From: Planctomycetota bacterium
Lineage (GTDB): Bacteria; Planctomycetota; Phycisphaerae; Sedimentisphaerales; Anaerohalosphaeraceae
Direction of reading: 5' to 3'
DNA length: 64,000 nucleotides
NCBI GenBank assembly: GCA_029552545.1
Contig: JAKPDO010000019.1
Coordinates: 310,001 to 374,000, forward strand
Shown here piece after piece: positions 9,399-18,843 of this stretch (the first letter of the stretch is position 1; every line of letters starts with the position of its first letter). The translations under genes and the position numbers were made by a program. The notes under the pieces are model-generated. The model searched no databases. It worked only from the letters and a program-made list of their open reading frames with translations, and was not told the DNA's origin.

Positions 9399-11378
9399 CT
9401 ACATCAGTTTCCATATCAGAAGAATCCAAAGGGCTAACGCAATATACAGGATGTAAACCTGAAGCCGACCGTGCTGGAGCCACTGGAGTTTGGCCGACAG
9501 GCGTACAATCTGTCTGGCTGCCGGTCGGAAAAGGTACTTTTCACAGCTGTCATCTGTTTCTTCGCTGTATTGTCCGCTGTTCGGGAAGAATCCTGTCGGA
9601 GACGCGATGTTTTTGCGGGTCGGCAGCAGCCGGCCGAATAAGTCGGCCAGAAATTGGGTAAAAGAGGTTCCGGTGTACTGCATCCTTGAATCCGGCTGAG
9701 CATAGCCGCAATCCCAGGTAACGGCACTCTCCACCCGCCGCCCGCGCAGCAGACGGATTCGCACCAGAAACAGACCCCCTGCCAGAAGACCGAAAAGAAC
9801 GGCGACTTTTACGATTTGGGACAAGATAGACGAGGCCTGAACCAGTTCAATTTGAATCGCTTCGTTGGTCAGGCCGGTGAGGGAAAGAAGAACCGGTCGG
9901 AGAACGTAAATCAGCCGGGGAGAAAAGAGTCCCAGCAGCAGGCACAGCATGGCCAGAATAAGAAACGAGGTTTTCATCAGAGGACCGGCTTCATGTGCGT
10001 GTTGAGCGGAGGCACTTCGCGGGCTGCCTAAGAAAACGATGCCGAATGCCTTGGTGAAGGCCGCCAGAGCCAGACCGCCGATCAGAGCCAGACCCCCGAC
10101 AGTCAGCAGCACGGCAATAACGGTTTCCAGCCCGCTGTTTATTCCTTTTTTGAAAAGGCCCAGATAAATGAGGAATTCACTGAAAAAACCGTTCAGGGGC
10201 GGGATGCCTGGAACCGCAACCGCCCCAATTAGAAAGGCAGCAGCCGTCCAGGGCATCTGCTTCATTAAGCCGCCGAGCCGGTCTATCTGTCCGGTTCCGG
10301 TGCTGTGAAGGACAGAGCCGGCACTGAGAAAGAGAAGTCCTTTGAAAAACGCATGGTTCAGCACATGAAGCAGCCCACCGGCTATTCCGAGCACGGCCAG
10401 GGCTGCATGGTTCTGATGGATGCCTAACAGACCCGTTCCAAGCCCCAGAGCGATGATGCCGATATTTTCTACGCTGCAATAGGCCAGGAGCCGTTTGAGG
10501 TCCTGCTGAGCCGATGCAAAGAGAGCTCCCAAAAGACCGGAAACAGCTCCGAGGATAATCAGCGTCCAGCCCCACCAGGCGGGCGGAGTTTGCAGCAGGC
10601 AGATGGTTCGGACCAGCCCGTAAATGCCTGTTTTAATCATCACACCGCTCATCACGGCCGAGACGTGGCTTGGAGCGGCCGGATGAGCATGGGGCAGCCA
10701 GATGTGAAGCGGCATAAAGCCGGCCTTGATGCCGAACCCAATTACCGCCAGGACAAACAGAATATCGGCCGCCATCGAGGGGATTTTGGGGACAGCAGCA
10801 AAGTCGGCGGAACCGGTACGGCTGCCCAATAAAACAAAAAAGATAATCAGAAAAGCCGTTCCGATATGGGCCGCAAGCAGGTAAAGAAAACCCGCCTGAC
10901 GAACCGCGGGCCTGTGGTGCTCAAAGGTAACCAGAAAGAAGGAAGCGAGCGTCATGAGTTCCCAGGCAATCAGGAAAAGCAGACTGTTTCGGGCCGTAAC
11001 CACCACAAGCATGGATACAAGGAGAAGGTTGAAAAAGAACCAAACGGGACCGAGGTTTCGGTGAGTCTGATAAGCTTTCAAATAGTCGATTCCATATACA
11101 GCCGCCAAAGCACACAAAACCAGAATCGGCAGCAGAAAGAATGCGGAGAGCGAGTCAATTTGAATGAAGAAGGTCCCAAAAGGAATCGACCATTCTGTTT
11201 GCAGGGATAAAACTCCGCCTTTCAAAAGGACTTGCAGCGGAGGAATGAGTGCGATGGCAGAGCCGATTACCGTACCCAGGCCCCCTACGCGCGATGCCCA
11301 ATCGCCTTTTCGGCCAAAGAAAAGGGAGGATACACTGCTCAGAAAAATGATGACTGCACCGGCAATGAAAAAGCTCAT
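9399..11378 (-). CDS. Mrp-antiporter-like membrane subunit of Ehr/Hyf complex (HyfB-like)
   Basis: 659-residue polytopic protein related to NuoL/HyfB, the second ion-translocating subunit of the complex. It has the family glutamate in AWELMTLASFFLV and lysine in GFGIKAGFMPLHIWLPHAHP. A long C-terminal extension with a cytoplasmic stretch (about residues 545-620) and a final transmembrane helix is typical of HyfB/HycC. The ATG overlaps the stop of the HTH-EIIA gene (11375-11378, ATGA), which places this regulator inside the same transcript. Confidence 0.92.
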   Translation of the reverse strand: MSFFIAGAVIIFLSSVSSLFFGRKGDWASRVGGLGTVIGSAIALIPPLQVLLKGGVLSLQTEWSIPFGTFFIQIDSLSAFFLLPILVLCALAAVYGIDYLKAYQTHRNLGPVWFFFNLLLVSMLVVVTARNSLLFLIAWELMTLASFFLVTFEHHRPAVRQAGFLYLLAAHIGTAFLIIFFVLLGSRTGSADFAAVPKIPSMAADILFVLAVIGFGIKAGFMPLHIWLPHAHPAAPSHVSAVMSGVMIKTGIYGLVRTICLLQTPPAWWGWTLIILGAVSGLLGALFASAQQDLKRLLAYCSVENIGIIALGLGTGLLGIHQNHAALAVLGIAGGLLHVLNHAFFKGLLFLSAGSVLHSTGTGQIDRLGGLMKQMPWTAAAFLIGAVAVPGIPPLNGFFSEFLIYLGLFKKGINSGLETVIAVLLTVGGLALIGGLALAAFTKAFGIVFLGSPRSASAQHAHEAGPLMKTSFLILAMLCLLLGLFSPRLIYVLRPVLLSLTGLTNEAIQIELVQASSILSQIVKVAVLFGLLAGGLFLVRIRLLRGRRVESAVTWDCGYAQPDSRMQYTGTSFTQFLADLFGRLLPTRKNIASPTGFFPNSGQYSEETDDSCEKYLFRPAARQIVRLSAKLQWLQHGRLQVYILYIALALWILLIWKLM

Positions 11379-12091
11379 TCGGCTCTTCCTTCTGTGTGTG
11401 TTTGAAAATCAGAGTGCTGCATCAGGCCCGATTCAATCCGGACAATTTCTGTATAGATGCGTTCTCGGGTGGCTTGATTTTCCAAAACGGTCTTGAAATC
11501 TCGGTCCCGAAGGACATAAGCCAGACGAGACAAAAGAGAAAGGTGGCATTTGACGGTTGGACTTACCAAAGTAAACAGGCAAAAGACGGGTTTTCCGTCC
11601 AGGGCATGAAAATCCACGGGTGATTCGAGAAAACAAAGGGAAACGATCGGTTCGCCAATATGAAGAACGATTGGATTACGAACGTGAGGGATTGCGATTC
11701 CATCCCCTATGGCGGTTGACGCCATTGCTTCGCGGGCAAGAATCATCTGAAGAAGATATTCTCGGTCCACAGACTCCGGCAATTTCATCAAGTTAATTAC
11801 ATTCCGAAGAACGTCTTCTTTTGTTTGTCCATCAATTCGATAATAGATTCCGCCTCTCCGCAGAGCGGATTCGAGTGAAATGTCTGTTTTATCTCGACTT
11901 TCTGTGTCCTGAAATAACTCGGGCGAAAAATTTAATTGCCGAGAAGTCACCCATTCAAGCAGCTCTGCACGATTGAACCGATATTGGTTTCCTATCTTAT
12001 AGGCAGGGAGTTTTCCTTCAGACAGCCACCGGTAAACAGTTTTTTCGTTTACCTTGAGCAAGTTTGCAACATCTTTGACACTAAGCTGCAT
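11375..12091 (-). CDS. Helix-turn-helix regulator fused to PTS EIIA (fructose/mannitol type)
   Basis: 238 residues. Residues 1-53 are an excisionase/MerR-like DNA-binding HTH (VKDVANLLKVNEKTVYRWL). Residues about 85-225 are a PTS EIIA type 2 domain with the phospho-acceptor histidine in GIAIPHVRNP. No PTS transporter (EIIB/EIIC) is nearby, so I infer a regulatory role, as with PtsN-type proteins. The start has a GAGGAAAT ribosome site. It is the first gene of the Ehr operon and overlaps hyfB by 4 nt, suggesting that the phosphorylation state of the PTS adjusts expression or activity of the complex. Its direct target is unknown. Confidence 0.88.
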   Translation of the reverse strand: MQLSVKDVANLLKVNEKTVYRWLSEGKLPAYKIGNQYRFNRAELLEWVTSRQLNFSPELFQDTESRDKTDISLESALRRGGIYYRIDGQTKEDVLRNVINLMKLPESVDREYLLQMILAREAMASTAIGDGIAIPHVRNPIVLHIGEPIVSLCFLESPVDFHALDGKPVFCLFTLVSPTVKCHLSLLSRLAYVLRDRDFKTVLENQATRERIYTEIVRIESGLMQHSDFQTHTEGRAE

Positions 12092-12398
12092 ATTTCCTCA
12101 TATTTCCAAGGCTAAAGACAATCAAAGATATAAAGTACGCAACTTAGGACATTTTTCAACAATTATTTTTTCTGAACAAAGAAAAACGTGTAAATCTTTA
12201 TTGAAAAACAAGTTAAGAAAAACGCCTTTGGCTGTTTTTGAAACTTTGTAAAAAAAGCGTGATTTTAGGTAAAAAAGGGAATTCGGCGGATAGAAATAAC
12301 TGGATGGTTTTGAGAGAAGAGAAACTCTACGCAAAAAAAGCCGAATAGGAAAGGCGGGGAAAAATCGATTTTATAAAAGTTTAGAAAGGAGAATAAAG
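12092..12398. promoter_or_regulatory. AT-rich divergent intergenic region
   Basis: This 307-nt gap separates the minus-strand Ehr operon from the plus-strand glycan locus and is clearly AT-rich compared with both sides, so both promoters are likely here. A minus-strand TTGAAA followed by TTTATA about 19 nt later (around 12132-12160) could serve the regulator gene, but the match is weak. On the plus side, AAAGGAGAA at 12385-12393 is the ribosome site of the LamG gene at 12399. I see no convincing operator palindrome and no small gene. Confidence 0.4.
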
Positions 12399-14660
12399 AT
12401 GAGAAAAGTTCTGCTGGTTTTATTCTTTTGTATTGCAGCCGGTTTTAGCGCAGCTGTCACAATTGATGATTTCGAAGGTTATCAATTTGGGCCCGTCGAT
12501 AATGTCACAACGAACTGGAAAGCGAATACAACGGATAACGATGCCGTTATCGAGCTGGACCCGGCCAATGCCGACAACAAGGTAATGAGTCTTTCTCAGG
12601 CGCCCACCCAGCAATCAGCTGCTTACTGTATCCTTTCATCTGAGGCCTCGATTCCTGAAGGGGAAACCAAAACGCTCTTTCTGCGGTTTCGAACGAATGG
12701 AAATACGGACCAGTCGATTGGAATGACGAATGTGGATGTGCCGCCGGTCGGCGGCTCGGATTGGGGATATTTCCGTCCTCAAATTCGATGGACGAACGGC
12801 ATCTTGGGGGTGCGTGACGGCAGTACCTGGAGAGACTTGAAGTCGATCAGCGCCAATAAGTGGTATTGTGTGTGGATGGTCATTAATAATGCCACGGACA
12901 CCTTGAAAGTCTATCTGAAAGAAGACATCGTGGATGCAACCGCCGCTGATATTCTGTCGGTAGGGACCCAAACGTCCTTTGCCTTTCGTGTGACAACCAC
13001 AGAGGCCCTCGACCGAATTTACTGGAGAGCCCAAAGCAATAGTGCGGAACTGAAGGTTTTTGTGGATGATATCGCGATTATGCCGGGTGAATCCCTTGTG
13101 GTGCCGCCGGTTGCCAAGCAGCGGGCTCATTTCCCGACGCCGGCTAATGGAGCGACACTGGTTGGGGTGCCCAGCGGCGTCGGTCAGGTGGATTTGGTGC
13201 TTTCGTGGAAGGCCGGTGTGGATGTGACCGGCACCTATCCGGTCAACCCGGCCGTCAAAAAGCATTATGTGTATATTTCGAAGGACCAAACCGTTTATCT
13301 GAATGACCCCAATCTGTATTATGTCGGCAGTGTGGACCAGACCAGTCCCACTATCACGGATGTGCAATATACCCCAAGCCCGAAGCTCAATTCCGGCGGG
13401 AAGTATTTCTGGATGATTGAGGAGGGATTGGACAACGGTCAGGGCGGCGTGTATGCTCCCGGGGATCCCAATAATCTGATTGGCTATACCTGGAGTTTTG
13501 AGACGGTTCCGAGCATTCCGGTGATTCTGACCCAGCCGACCAATAAGACGGTCCTGCTCGGTGCGACGGCTTCCCCGGCCTTTACGGTAAGTGTTGTCTC
13601 CACAACGCCGGAACATTACCAGTGGTATTATTCTGCGGATGATCAGATTGGCGGAGATACAATGGTTGGAACCGATTCGCCGAATTTGACCATTGCCAAT
13701 GCTTCTGTAGCGAATCAGGGCTACTACTACGTGCGGATTTGGAACAATGCGACGGCCTCCGGCGGCGGCACCAATCCGGATGTGTACAGCAATGTTGTCT
13801 GGCTGAAGGTCGGGCGGATGGTAGCTCAGTATCAGTTCGAGAACAACTTCAATGATGCTGTGGAAAGCAATCACGGTGTCGGGATGAACTTTAACAATCC
13901 CAGTCTGCTGCCGACGTTCAGCAATGTCGACGGAATTGACGGCTACTATGTAGTGCTGGATGGTGCCGGTCAGTATGTGGATTTCGGTGCCAACGCCTAC
14001 CCGAAAGCCGGCCCCCTGACAAATGGTCTGGGCGGCGGTCTGGACGAAGGCACGATTCTCTGCTGGGTGAAGCCCACGGCAGCGGGCACGGTTTATCTGA
14101 ACTATAATGACGGAGCCACTACGGGGTTCAGTCTGTCTCTGAATACAGCGCCGAATGCCCGGCTGAATGTCCGCGGCGAAGGTCCGGCGGGCGAATATCA
14201 GGAAATTGCGACCGCCGAAGGGCGTCCGAACCGTCCGGAATTCGGGATGTACAACGGTCAGTGGCATTTGGTCGGCGCTACCTGGTCGCAGGGCGGCACG
14301 CTGCGGATTTATGTGGACGGCCAGCAGGTGGCTTCTGCAACAGCCGGCACATCCGCTCGTTTCCTGCCGTGGCAGCGCGGCGTCTTGCTGGGTGCCAGCC
14401 GTGACTCATCCAACCGCGACAACCTGCTGAATTTCCTGCCTGGTGCGGTGGACAATCTGCGGGTGTATAACTACGTGGTCGATGCCGATACGATTGCGGC
14501 TGAGTACTATAATACAACCGGCATCAAGCCCTGTATCAATACATCGTTTGAGGGCAGTGCTTATAACTTCGACAACACCGGCACATCGTACTGTCGGGTT
14601 GATTTGGCGGACTTTGCCGCCTTTGCCCGCAACTGGCTGGCCGAGGGGCTGTATCCCTAA
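12399..14660 (+). CDS. Secreted LamG/Ig-like surface protein with C-terminal dockerin-like repeat
   Basis: 753 residues with a signal peptide (MRKVLLVLFFCIAAGFSAA). Order of parts: a jelly-roll-like domain (about 20-235), an Fn3/Ig-like segment (about 240-375), an Ig-like domain with paired WYYS and YYYVRIW strands (about 378-475), a LamG/concanavalin-like domain (about 478-705), and a final single dockerin-like repeat (CRVDLADFAAFARNWLAEGL). No catalytic residues are evident, so binding or display of polysaccharide is the likely role. It is closely related in layout to the protein at 24699. A strong terminator follows at 14694. Confidence 0.8.
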   Translation: MRKVLLVLFFCIAAGFSAAVTIDDFEGYQFGPVDNVTTNWKANTTDNDAVIELDPANADNKVMSLSQAPTQQSAAYCILSSEASIPEGETKTLFLRFRTNGNTDQSIGMTNVDVPPVGGSDWGYFRPQIRWTNGILGVRDGSTWRDLKSISANKWYCVWMVINNATDTLKVYLKEDIVDATAADILSVGTQTSFAFRVTTTEALDRIYWRAQSNSAELKVFVDDIAIMPGESLVVPPVAKQRAHFPTPANGATLVGVPSGVGQVDLVLSWKAGVDVTGTYPVNPAVKKHYVYISKDQTVYLNDPNLYYVGSVDQTSPTITDVQYTPSPKLNSGGKYFWMIEEGLDNGQGGVYAPGDPNNLIGYTWSFETVPSIPVILTQPTNKTVLLGATASPAFTVSVVSTTPEHYQWYYSADDQIGGDTMVGTDSPNLTIANASVANQGYYYVRIWNNATASGGGTNPDVYSNVVWLKVGRMVAQYQFENNFNDAVESNHGVGMNFNNPSLLPTFSNVDGIDGYYVVLDGAGQYVDFGANAYPKAGPLTNGLGGGLDEGTILCWVKPTAAGTVYLNYNDGATTGFSLSLNTAPNARLNVRGEGPAGEYQEIATAEGRPNRPEFGMYNGQWHLVGATWSQGGTLRIYVDGQQVASATAGTSARFLPWQRGVLLGASRDSSNRDNLLNFLPGAVDNLRVYNYVVDADTIAAEYYNTTGIKPCINTSFEGSAYNFDNTGTSYCRVDLADFAAFARNWLAEGLYP

Positions 14661-14693
14661 CCGTCAGTTGTGAGAGTGCTGCAGGAAATTGTG

Positions 14694-14733
14694 AACCGGA
14701 GTCCGTCTTTGTCAGAAGGACTCCGGTTCTTTC
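14694..14733 (+). terminator. Rho-independent terminator after the first LamG gene
   Basis: An 11-bp perfect stem (AACCGGAGTCC at 14694-14704 with GGACTCCGGTT at 14718-14728) and a 13-nt loop is followed by CTTTCC. The T-run is short, but the stem is very stable and sits between two genes. Confidence 0.65.
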
Positions 14734-14770
14734 CTAATTGTTTATTCTCTTTCGGGGGTGATTTGAACTG

Positions 14771-17224
14771 ATGAGCTTCGTGAGAATTGCACACAGAGTG
14801 TTTCCTGCTGTTTTTCTTTTTACCGTTGTTTACGCCGAAGGTCCCCAAATTCGGCCCGCCTCCCAGTTGTCCAACCCCTATATCGAGTGGATGAAGAAAG
14901 TCGCCGACTGGCAACTGACGCAGAGCACCTGGAACAGTTCCGTCAGCTGGGAACGCGGGGCTTTGTTCGCCGGAATGATGGCCTGTTATGAGGTCACGAA
15001 AGATGAAAAATATCTGGATAAGAGCCGTCAGTGGGCCCAGCAGTACAACTGGCGGATGGCCTCCGATTCCCGCCATGCGGATAATCACGCCTGTGCCCAG
15101 ACGTATCTGGAACTGTATCTGCTGGATGAGCCGGACCCCGTTCGCTATGCCCATTTTAAGTATGTGGCGGACATTATGGTCAATGACCCGCGTCATTTTT
15201 ACTGCAATGTCGCCTCCGGCAGCAATGTCTGGTGGTGGTGCGATGCTTTGTTTATGGCTCCGCCGGCCTTTGTGCGGCTCGGGCGGATTCTGAACAACTC
15301 TTCGTATGCGGATTTGATGCATATGATGTGGGGGGAAACGCAGTCCTGTCTGTATGATGTCGAGGAGCATCTGTTTTTCCGCGACATTACTTATTTTGAC
15401 GACCGCTACAATGATAAAAAGGTCTTTTGGTCCCGCGGCAACGGCTGGGTATTGGCCGGCACGGCTCGCGTGCTTCAGTATCTGCCGCCCGATGATCCTT
15501 TTCGCTCCCGTTATATTACGCTGCTTCAGGAGATGGCTGCCAAACTGATTACGCTGCAGCAGCCGGACGGCTTCTGGCATTCGGACCTGCTCAGTCCGGA
15601 ACGGTATAACAATCCGGAAAGCAGCGGAACGGGCTTCTTCACCTACGGAATTGCCTGGGGGATTAACAACGGTTTTCTGGATGAGCAGACTTATTGGCCG
15701 GCGGCTCAGGCGGGCTGGGAAGCGCTCAAGTCGGCGGTGCAGCCCAGCGGGCTTTTGGGCTGGGTGCAGCCGGTCGGTGCCGGTCCTGCCGCCACCTCGC
15801 CGACAACGACGGATGTATTCGGGGTTGGGGCTTATTTGCTGGCCGGCAGTGAAATTCAAAAATATGTTCTTCAAAAAGACCCGACGACAATTGATTTGTT
15901 TGAAACCTATCAGACGGATGCTCAGCTCAAGGCCGTCTGGAACGACGGGACGGTCAACGGCACGGCTTCAGAAATTGTATTGGGGAATTTCGGCGATAAA
16001 TTTCTGCAAATGACCTACCGCAACGACCGCACGCCGTATCGTTCCGAGATTCAGATGGTCTTTGCCGCTCCCAAGGATTTTACCCTGAATGGTTCGGCGT
16101 ATCTGTCAATTCTGGTGAGGGGAAAGGCCGACAATACCCCGGATTTGGTTTATGTTCGTCTTGAGGATGGACAAGGACGTACGGCTGTTCAGACCCTTTC
16201 GGATCCAAATGCTGTCCGGACGGCGATATGGATGGAGCTCGGCTTTCCGTTGTCCGGCTTTGAGGGGATTGACCGCACGCAGATTGTGAAACTGACTGTC
16301 GGCATCGGCAATCCGTCTGCTTCCTCTGCCGGCGGACAGGGAACTGTCCGTATTGACAATATCCGTCTGATGCCGCTCCAATGCATCGGTGCCGCCGAGG
16401 ATTTTACGGGCAACTGCGAGGTGGATTTGGAGGATTTGGCCCTGCTGGCGGCCGACTGGATGGAGGATTATGCCGTTACCATTACGCCGACCAATCCCGG
16501 TACAGCCAATCTGCTGGCCTACTGGCCGATGGAGGGAACGTTTCAGGATATGACCGAAAACGGCTTCAATGCCGTCGCAGGCGGGACGCCGGTCTTTGAT
16601 GCCGGCAAAAGCGGACAAGCGGTTTATTTGAATGGGACTTCTTATCTGGCCTGTCAGAACAGCGGTTCCATTTCGCTTCAGCAAGGAGGCAGCATTACTG
16701 CCTGGGTCAAAAGCGGCGGGCTGAGTTTTCCCTGGGCTTCCGTGGTCAGCAAGGGAATCAGTTCCTGGCGGCTGATTCGAAACAATGTCAGCAGTGCGAT
16801 GTCTTTTCATTTTAATATCGCTGGCGGCGGGGAATATCAGGCCAACGGGACGACACCTATTCTCGATAATCAATGGCATCATCTGGCCGCGGTCTATGAC
16901 GGCAGCCGAATCGCCTTATATGTGGACGGGGTGCTGGATGCATCCTGTCCGACCCCGAATCCGGTGAATGTGACATCCGACCTCGTCTGGATCGGAGGGC
17001 GTGTAGACCGTCCTTTTGACCGGAATTGGACCGGATGGATTGATGAAGTTCGCATTTATACGATTCCGTTAACCGAAGAGCATATCCGCTTCTTAGCCGG
17101 TTTGGGACCTTTGCGAATCATTCCGGCCCCTCGCCCGTCAGACCTGGTTTTCGATGGTATGATTGATATGAATGATTTGGCGGCCTTTGTGCTCGGTTGG
17201 CTACGCAACAGTTATTGGCCGTAA
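14771..17224 (+). CDS. GH105 unsaturated glucuronyl/galacturonyl hydrolase with LamG and dockerin-like repeats
   Basis: Secreted multi-domain enzyme of 817 residues. Residues about 33-370 are a GH105 (alpha/alpha)6 barrel, a family that removes the unsaturated uronic acid left by polysaccharide lyases. Candidate active-site aspartates are D104 in HADNHA and D158 in WWWCDALFMAPP, matching the family's paired Asp. After it come a jelly-roll CBM-like region (about 375-540), a dockerin-like repeat (CEVDLEDLALLAADWMEDY), a LamG domain (about 575-775) and a second dockerin-like repeat at the end. The ribosome site GGGGGTG precedes ATG 14771 after a signal peptide-like start. A GH105 implies that a lyase acts in the same pathway; the BNR_4 protein at 31023 is the candidate. 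Confidence 0.9.
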   Translation: MSFVRIAHRVFPAVFLFTVVYAEGPQIRPASQLSNPYIEWMKKVADWQLTQSTWNSSVSWERGALFAGMMACYEVTKDEKYLDKSRQWAQQYNWRMASDSRHADNHACAQTYLELYLLDEPDPVRYAHFKYVADIMVNDPRHFYCNVASGSNVWWWCDALFMAPPAFVRLGRILNNSSYADLMHMMWGETQSCLYDVEEHLFFRDITYFDDRYNDKKVFWSRGNGWVLAGTARVLQYLPPDDPFRSRYITLLQEMAAKLITLQQPDGFWHSDLLSPERYNNPESSGTGFFTYGIAWGINNGFLDEQTYWPAAQAGWEALKSAVQPSGLLGWVQPVGAGPAATSPTTTDVFGVGAYLLAGSEIQKYVLQKDPTTIDLFETYQTDAQLKAVWNDGTVNGTASEIVLGNFGDKFLQMTYRNDRTPYRSEIQMVFAAPKDFTLNGSAYLSILVRGKADNTPDLVYVRLEDGQGRTAVQTLSDPNAVRTAIWMELGFPLSGFEGIDRTQIVKLTVGIGNPSASSAGGQGTVRIDNIRLMPLQCIGAAEDFTGNCEVDLEDLALLAADWMEDYAVTITPTNPGTANLLAYWPMEGTFQDMTENGFNAVAGGTPVFDAGKSGQAVYLNGTSYLACQNSGSISLQQGGSITAWVKSGGLSFPWASVVSKGISSWRLIRNNVSSAMSFHFNIAGGGEYQANGTTPILDNQWHHLAAVYDGSRIALYVDGVLDASCPTPNPVNVTSDLVWIGGRVDRPFDRNWTGWIDEVRIYTIPLTEEHIRFLAGLGPLRIIPAPRPSDLVFDGMIDMNDLAAFVLGWLRNSYWP

Positions 17225-17248
17225 CAATTCAGTATCTTAGGAGGTGTC

Positions 17249-18820
17249 ATGCGAAATCTGCTTCTTGCTTTTTTGATGATTGTCGGAACGGTTCAGTTTC
17301 AGGTACAGGCGGACCCGCCGCCCGGTCCGGGGTATAGTTGGAAACTGATTTTCAATGATGAGTTTAACGGGACATCTTTGGATACCTCCAAGTGGCTCAG
17401 TCAGCATCCGTGGACGAGGGATTATAAAGGGGATGCATACAATCGTGATGAGAATATTACAGTAGCCAACGGATGTCTGACCATTACGGCCAAAGCCGAA
17501 TCCTATGCGGGACATTCGTTTACCTCCGGGGCGATTTCCACCGGCTACAGCAAATTCCGCTTCAAATACGGGTATGCAGAGGTGCGGATGAAGATGCCCG
17601 GCGCCCGCGGGTCGTGGGCCAATTTCTGGATGCTTTCCGACGGCTGGCCGCCGGAGTTTGATGTGGTCGAATTTCCGCTGGATGATGTGGAAGGTGATAA
17701 CAATCAGCGGTATCGCTATATCACGAATATCCACTACGGCGACAGCCAGTCGAATATGGCCACCCATTGGAAGGGTATGGATTTGTCCTCGGGTTTTCAT
17801 ACCTACGCGCTGGACTGGCGCCCGTGGTATGTGGCCTATTATTTTGATGACGCCTATGTCCGCAGTCTGAATGACTTTGAACCGTCCAACAATTTCGGCA
17901 ATATGTATCTGATTCTGGATTATTATGTCGGCGGAGACTGGGGCGGTCAGGTTTGGCAGCATCCGGACCCGGCGACATGGCCGGCTCCGACCAATCCGCT
18001 GGTCCAGCTGAAAATTGACTGGGTGCGGGTCTGGCAGCGCATTCAGGATACCGTCAAAGAGATGATTGGACGCTGGGCGCTGGATGAAACCGGCGGAACC
18101 ACAGCGTTTGACTTCAGCGGCAAGGGAATGCACGGCGCGCTCAAAGGCGGGTTTTCTTTTGACAGCGAACGCGTCAATGGCAATTTAGGCACAGCCCTGA
18201 AATTTGACGGGGTGGATGATTATATCGAGCTGCCGGCCGGATTTGATGAGTTTGACAATGGGTTTACCGTCGCCCTGTGGGCCAAGCCGACCGCCGTCAA
18301 AAACTATGCCCGGTTTATCGATTTGGGCAACGGGGAAGCGGCAAACAATATTATTTTTGCCCGCTCGGGCACCAGCAATAACCTCTTGTTCAAGGTGTAC
18401 GGCAAGGATACCTCCGACGGCACGGTCACGGCTTCCAACGCCATCGAATTAAACCGCTGGCAGTTTTTTGCCGCGACCGTGAATACCTCCGGCGCCGTGA
18501 AGATTTACAAGAACGGGCAAGTCATCCAGACGGGCACAACTACCTGGCCGTGGGGACTGCGGCGGACGAAAAACTATATCGGACGGAGCAACTGGTCGGC
18601 GGATGCGTATTATCAGGGGATGATGGACGAAATCCGAATCTATGATTATGCCCTGACGGATGCGGAAATCCTGGCTTTGTATCAGCAGACCGCCCGCTGT
18701 ATGAATCCCTATCCGGAAGAGTTGGATTTGAACTGGGACTGTATGGTGGATTTAACCGATATTGTCGGGATAATGGATTATTGGCTTTCGGAGGGGCTTT
18801 ATTCGCCCCCTGTACAATAA
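17249..18820 (+). CDS. Glycoside hydrolase family 16 enzyme with LamG domain and dockerin-like tail
   Basis: 523 residues. After a signal peptide, residues about 25-265 form a GH16 beta-jelly roll with the catalytic ExDxxE motif EFDVVE (E136 nucleophile, D138, E141 acid/base). This beta-bulge form is seen in laminarinases, agarases, porphyranases and carrageenases. It cleaves beta-linked glucan or galactan backbones, but the exact subfamily cannot be settled by eye. A LamG domain (about 275-480) and a single dockerin-like repeat (NWDCMVDLTDIVGIMDYWL) follow. The gap to GH105 is 24 nt and the GH2 gene follows about 20 nt later, so the three are likely co-transcribed. Confidence 0.9.
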   Translation: MRNLLLAFLMIVGTVQFQVQADPPPGPGYSWKLIFNDEFNGTSLDTSKWLSQHPWTRDYKGDAYNRDENITVANGCLTITAKAESYAGHSFTSGAISTGYSKFRFKYGYAEVRMKMPGARGSWANFWMLSDGWPPEFDVVEFPLDDVEGDNNQRYRYITNIHYGDSQSNMATHWKGMDLSSGFHTYALDWRPWYVAYYFDDAYVRSLNDFEPSNNFGNMYLILDYYVGGDWGGQVWQHPDPATWPAPTNPLVQLKIDWVRVWQRIQDTVKEMIGRWALDETGGTTAFDFSGKGMHGALKGGFSFDSERVNGNLGTALKFDGVDDYIELPAGFDEFDNGFTVALWAKPTAVKNYARFIDLGNGEAANNIIFARSGTSNNLLFKVYGKDTSDGTVTASNAIELNRWQFFAATVNTSGAVKIYKNGQVIQTGTTTWPWGLRRTKNYIGRSNWSADAYYQGMMDEIRIYDYALTDAEILALYQQTARCMNPYPEELDLNWDCMVDLTDIVGIMDYWLSEGLYSPPVQ

Positions 18821-18843
18821 ATGCTCAGAAAGGGGAAATGCCG

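Noticed and set aside
12636..14267. Long minus-strand open frame (543 residues) opposite the LamG gene
   Set aside because: Antisense shadow of a real gene: the composition is arginine/histidine/isoleucine-rich with no domain and no ribosome site, while the plus frame has a signal peptide and clear domains.
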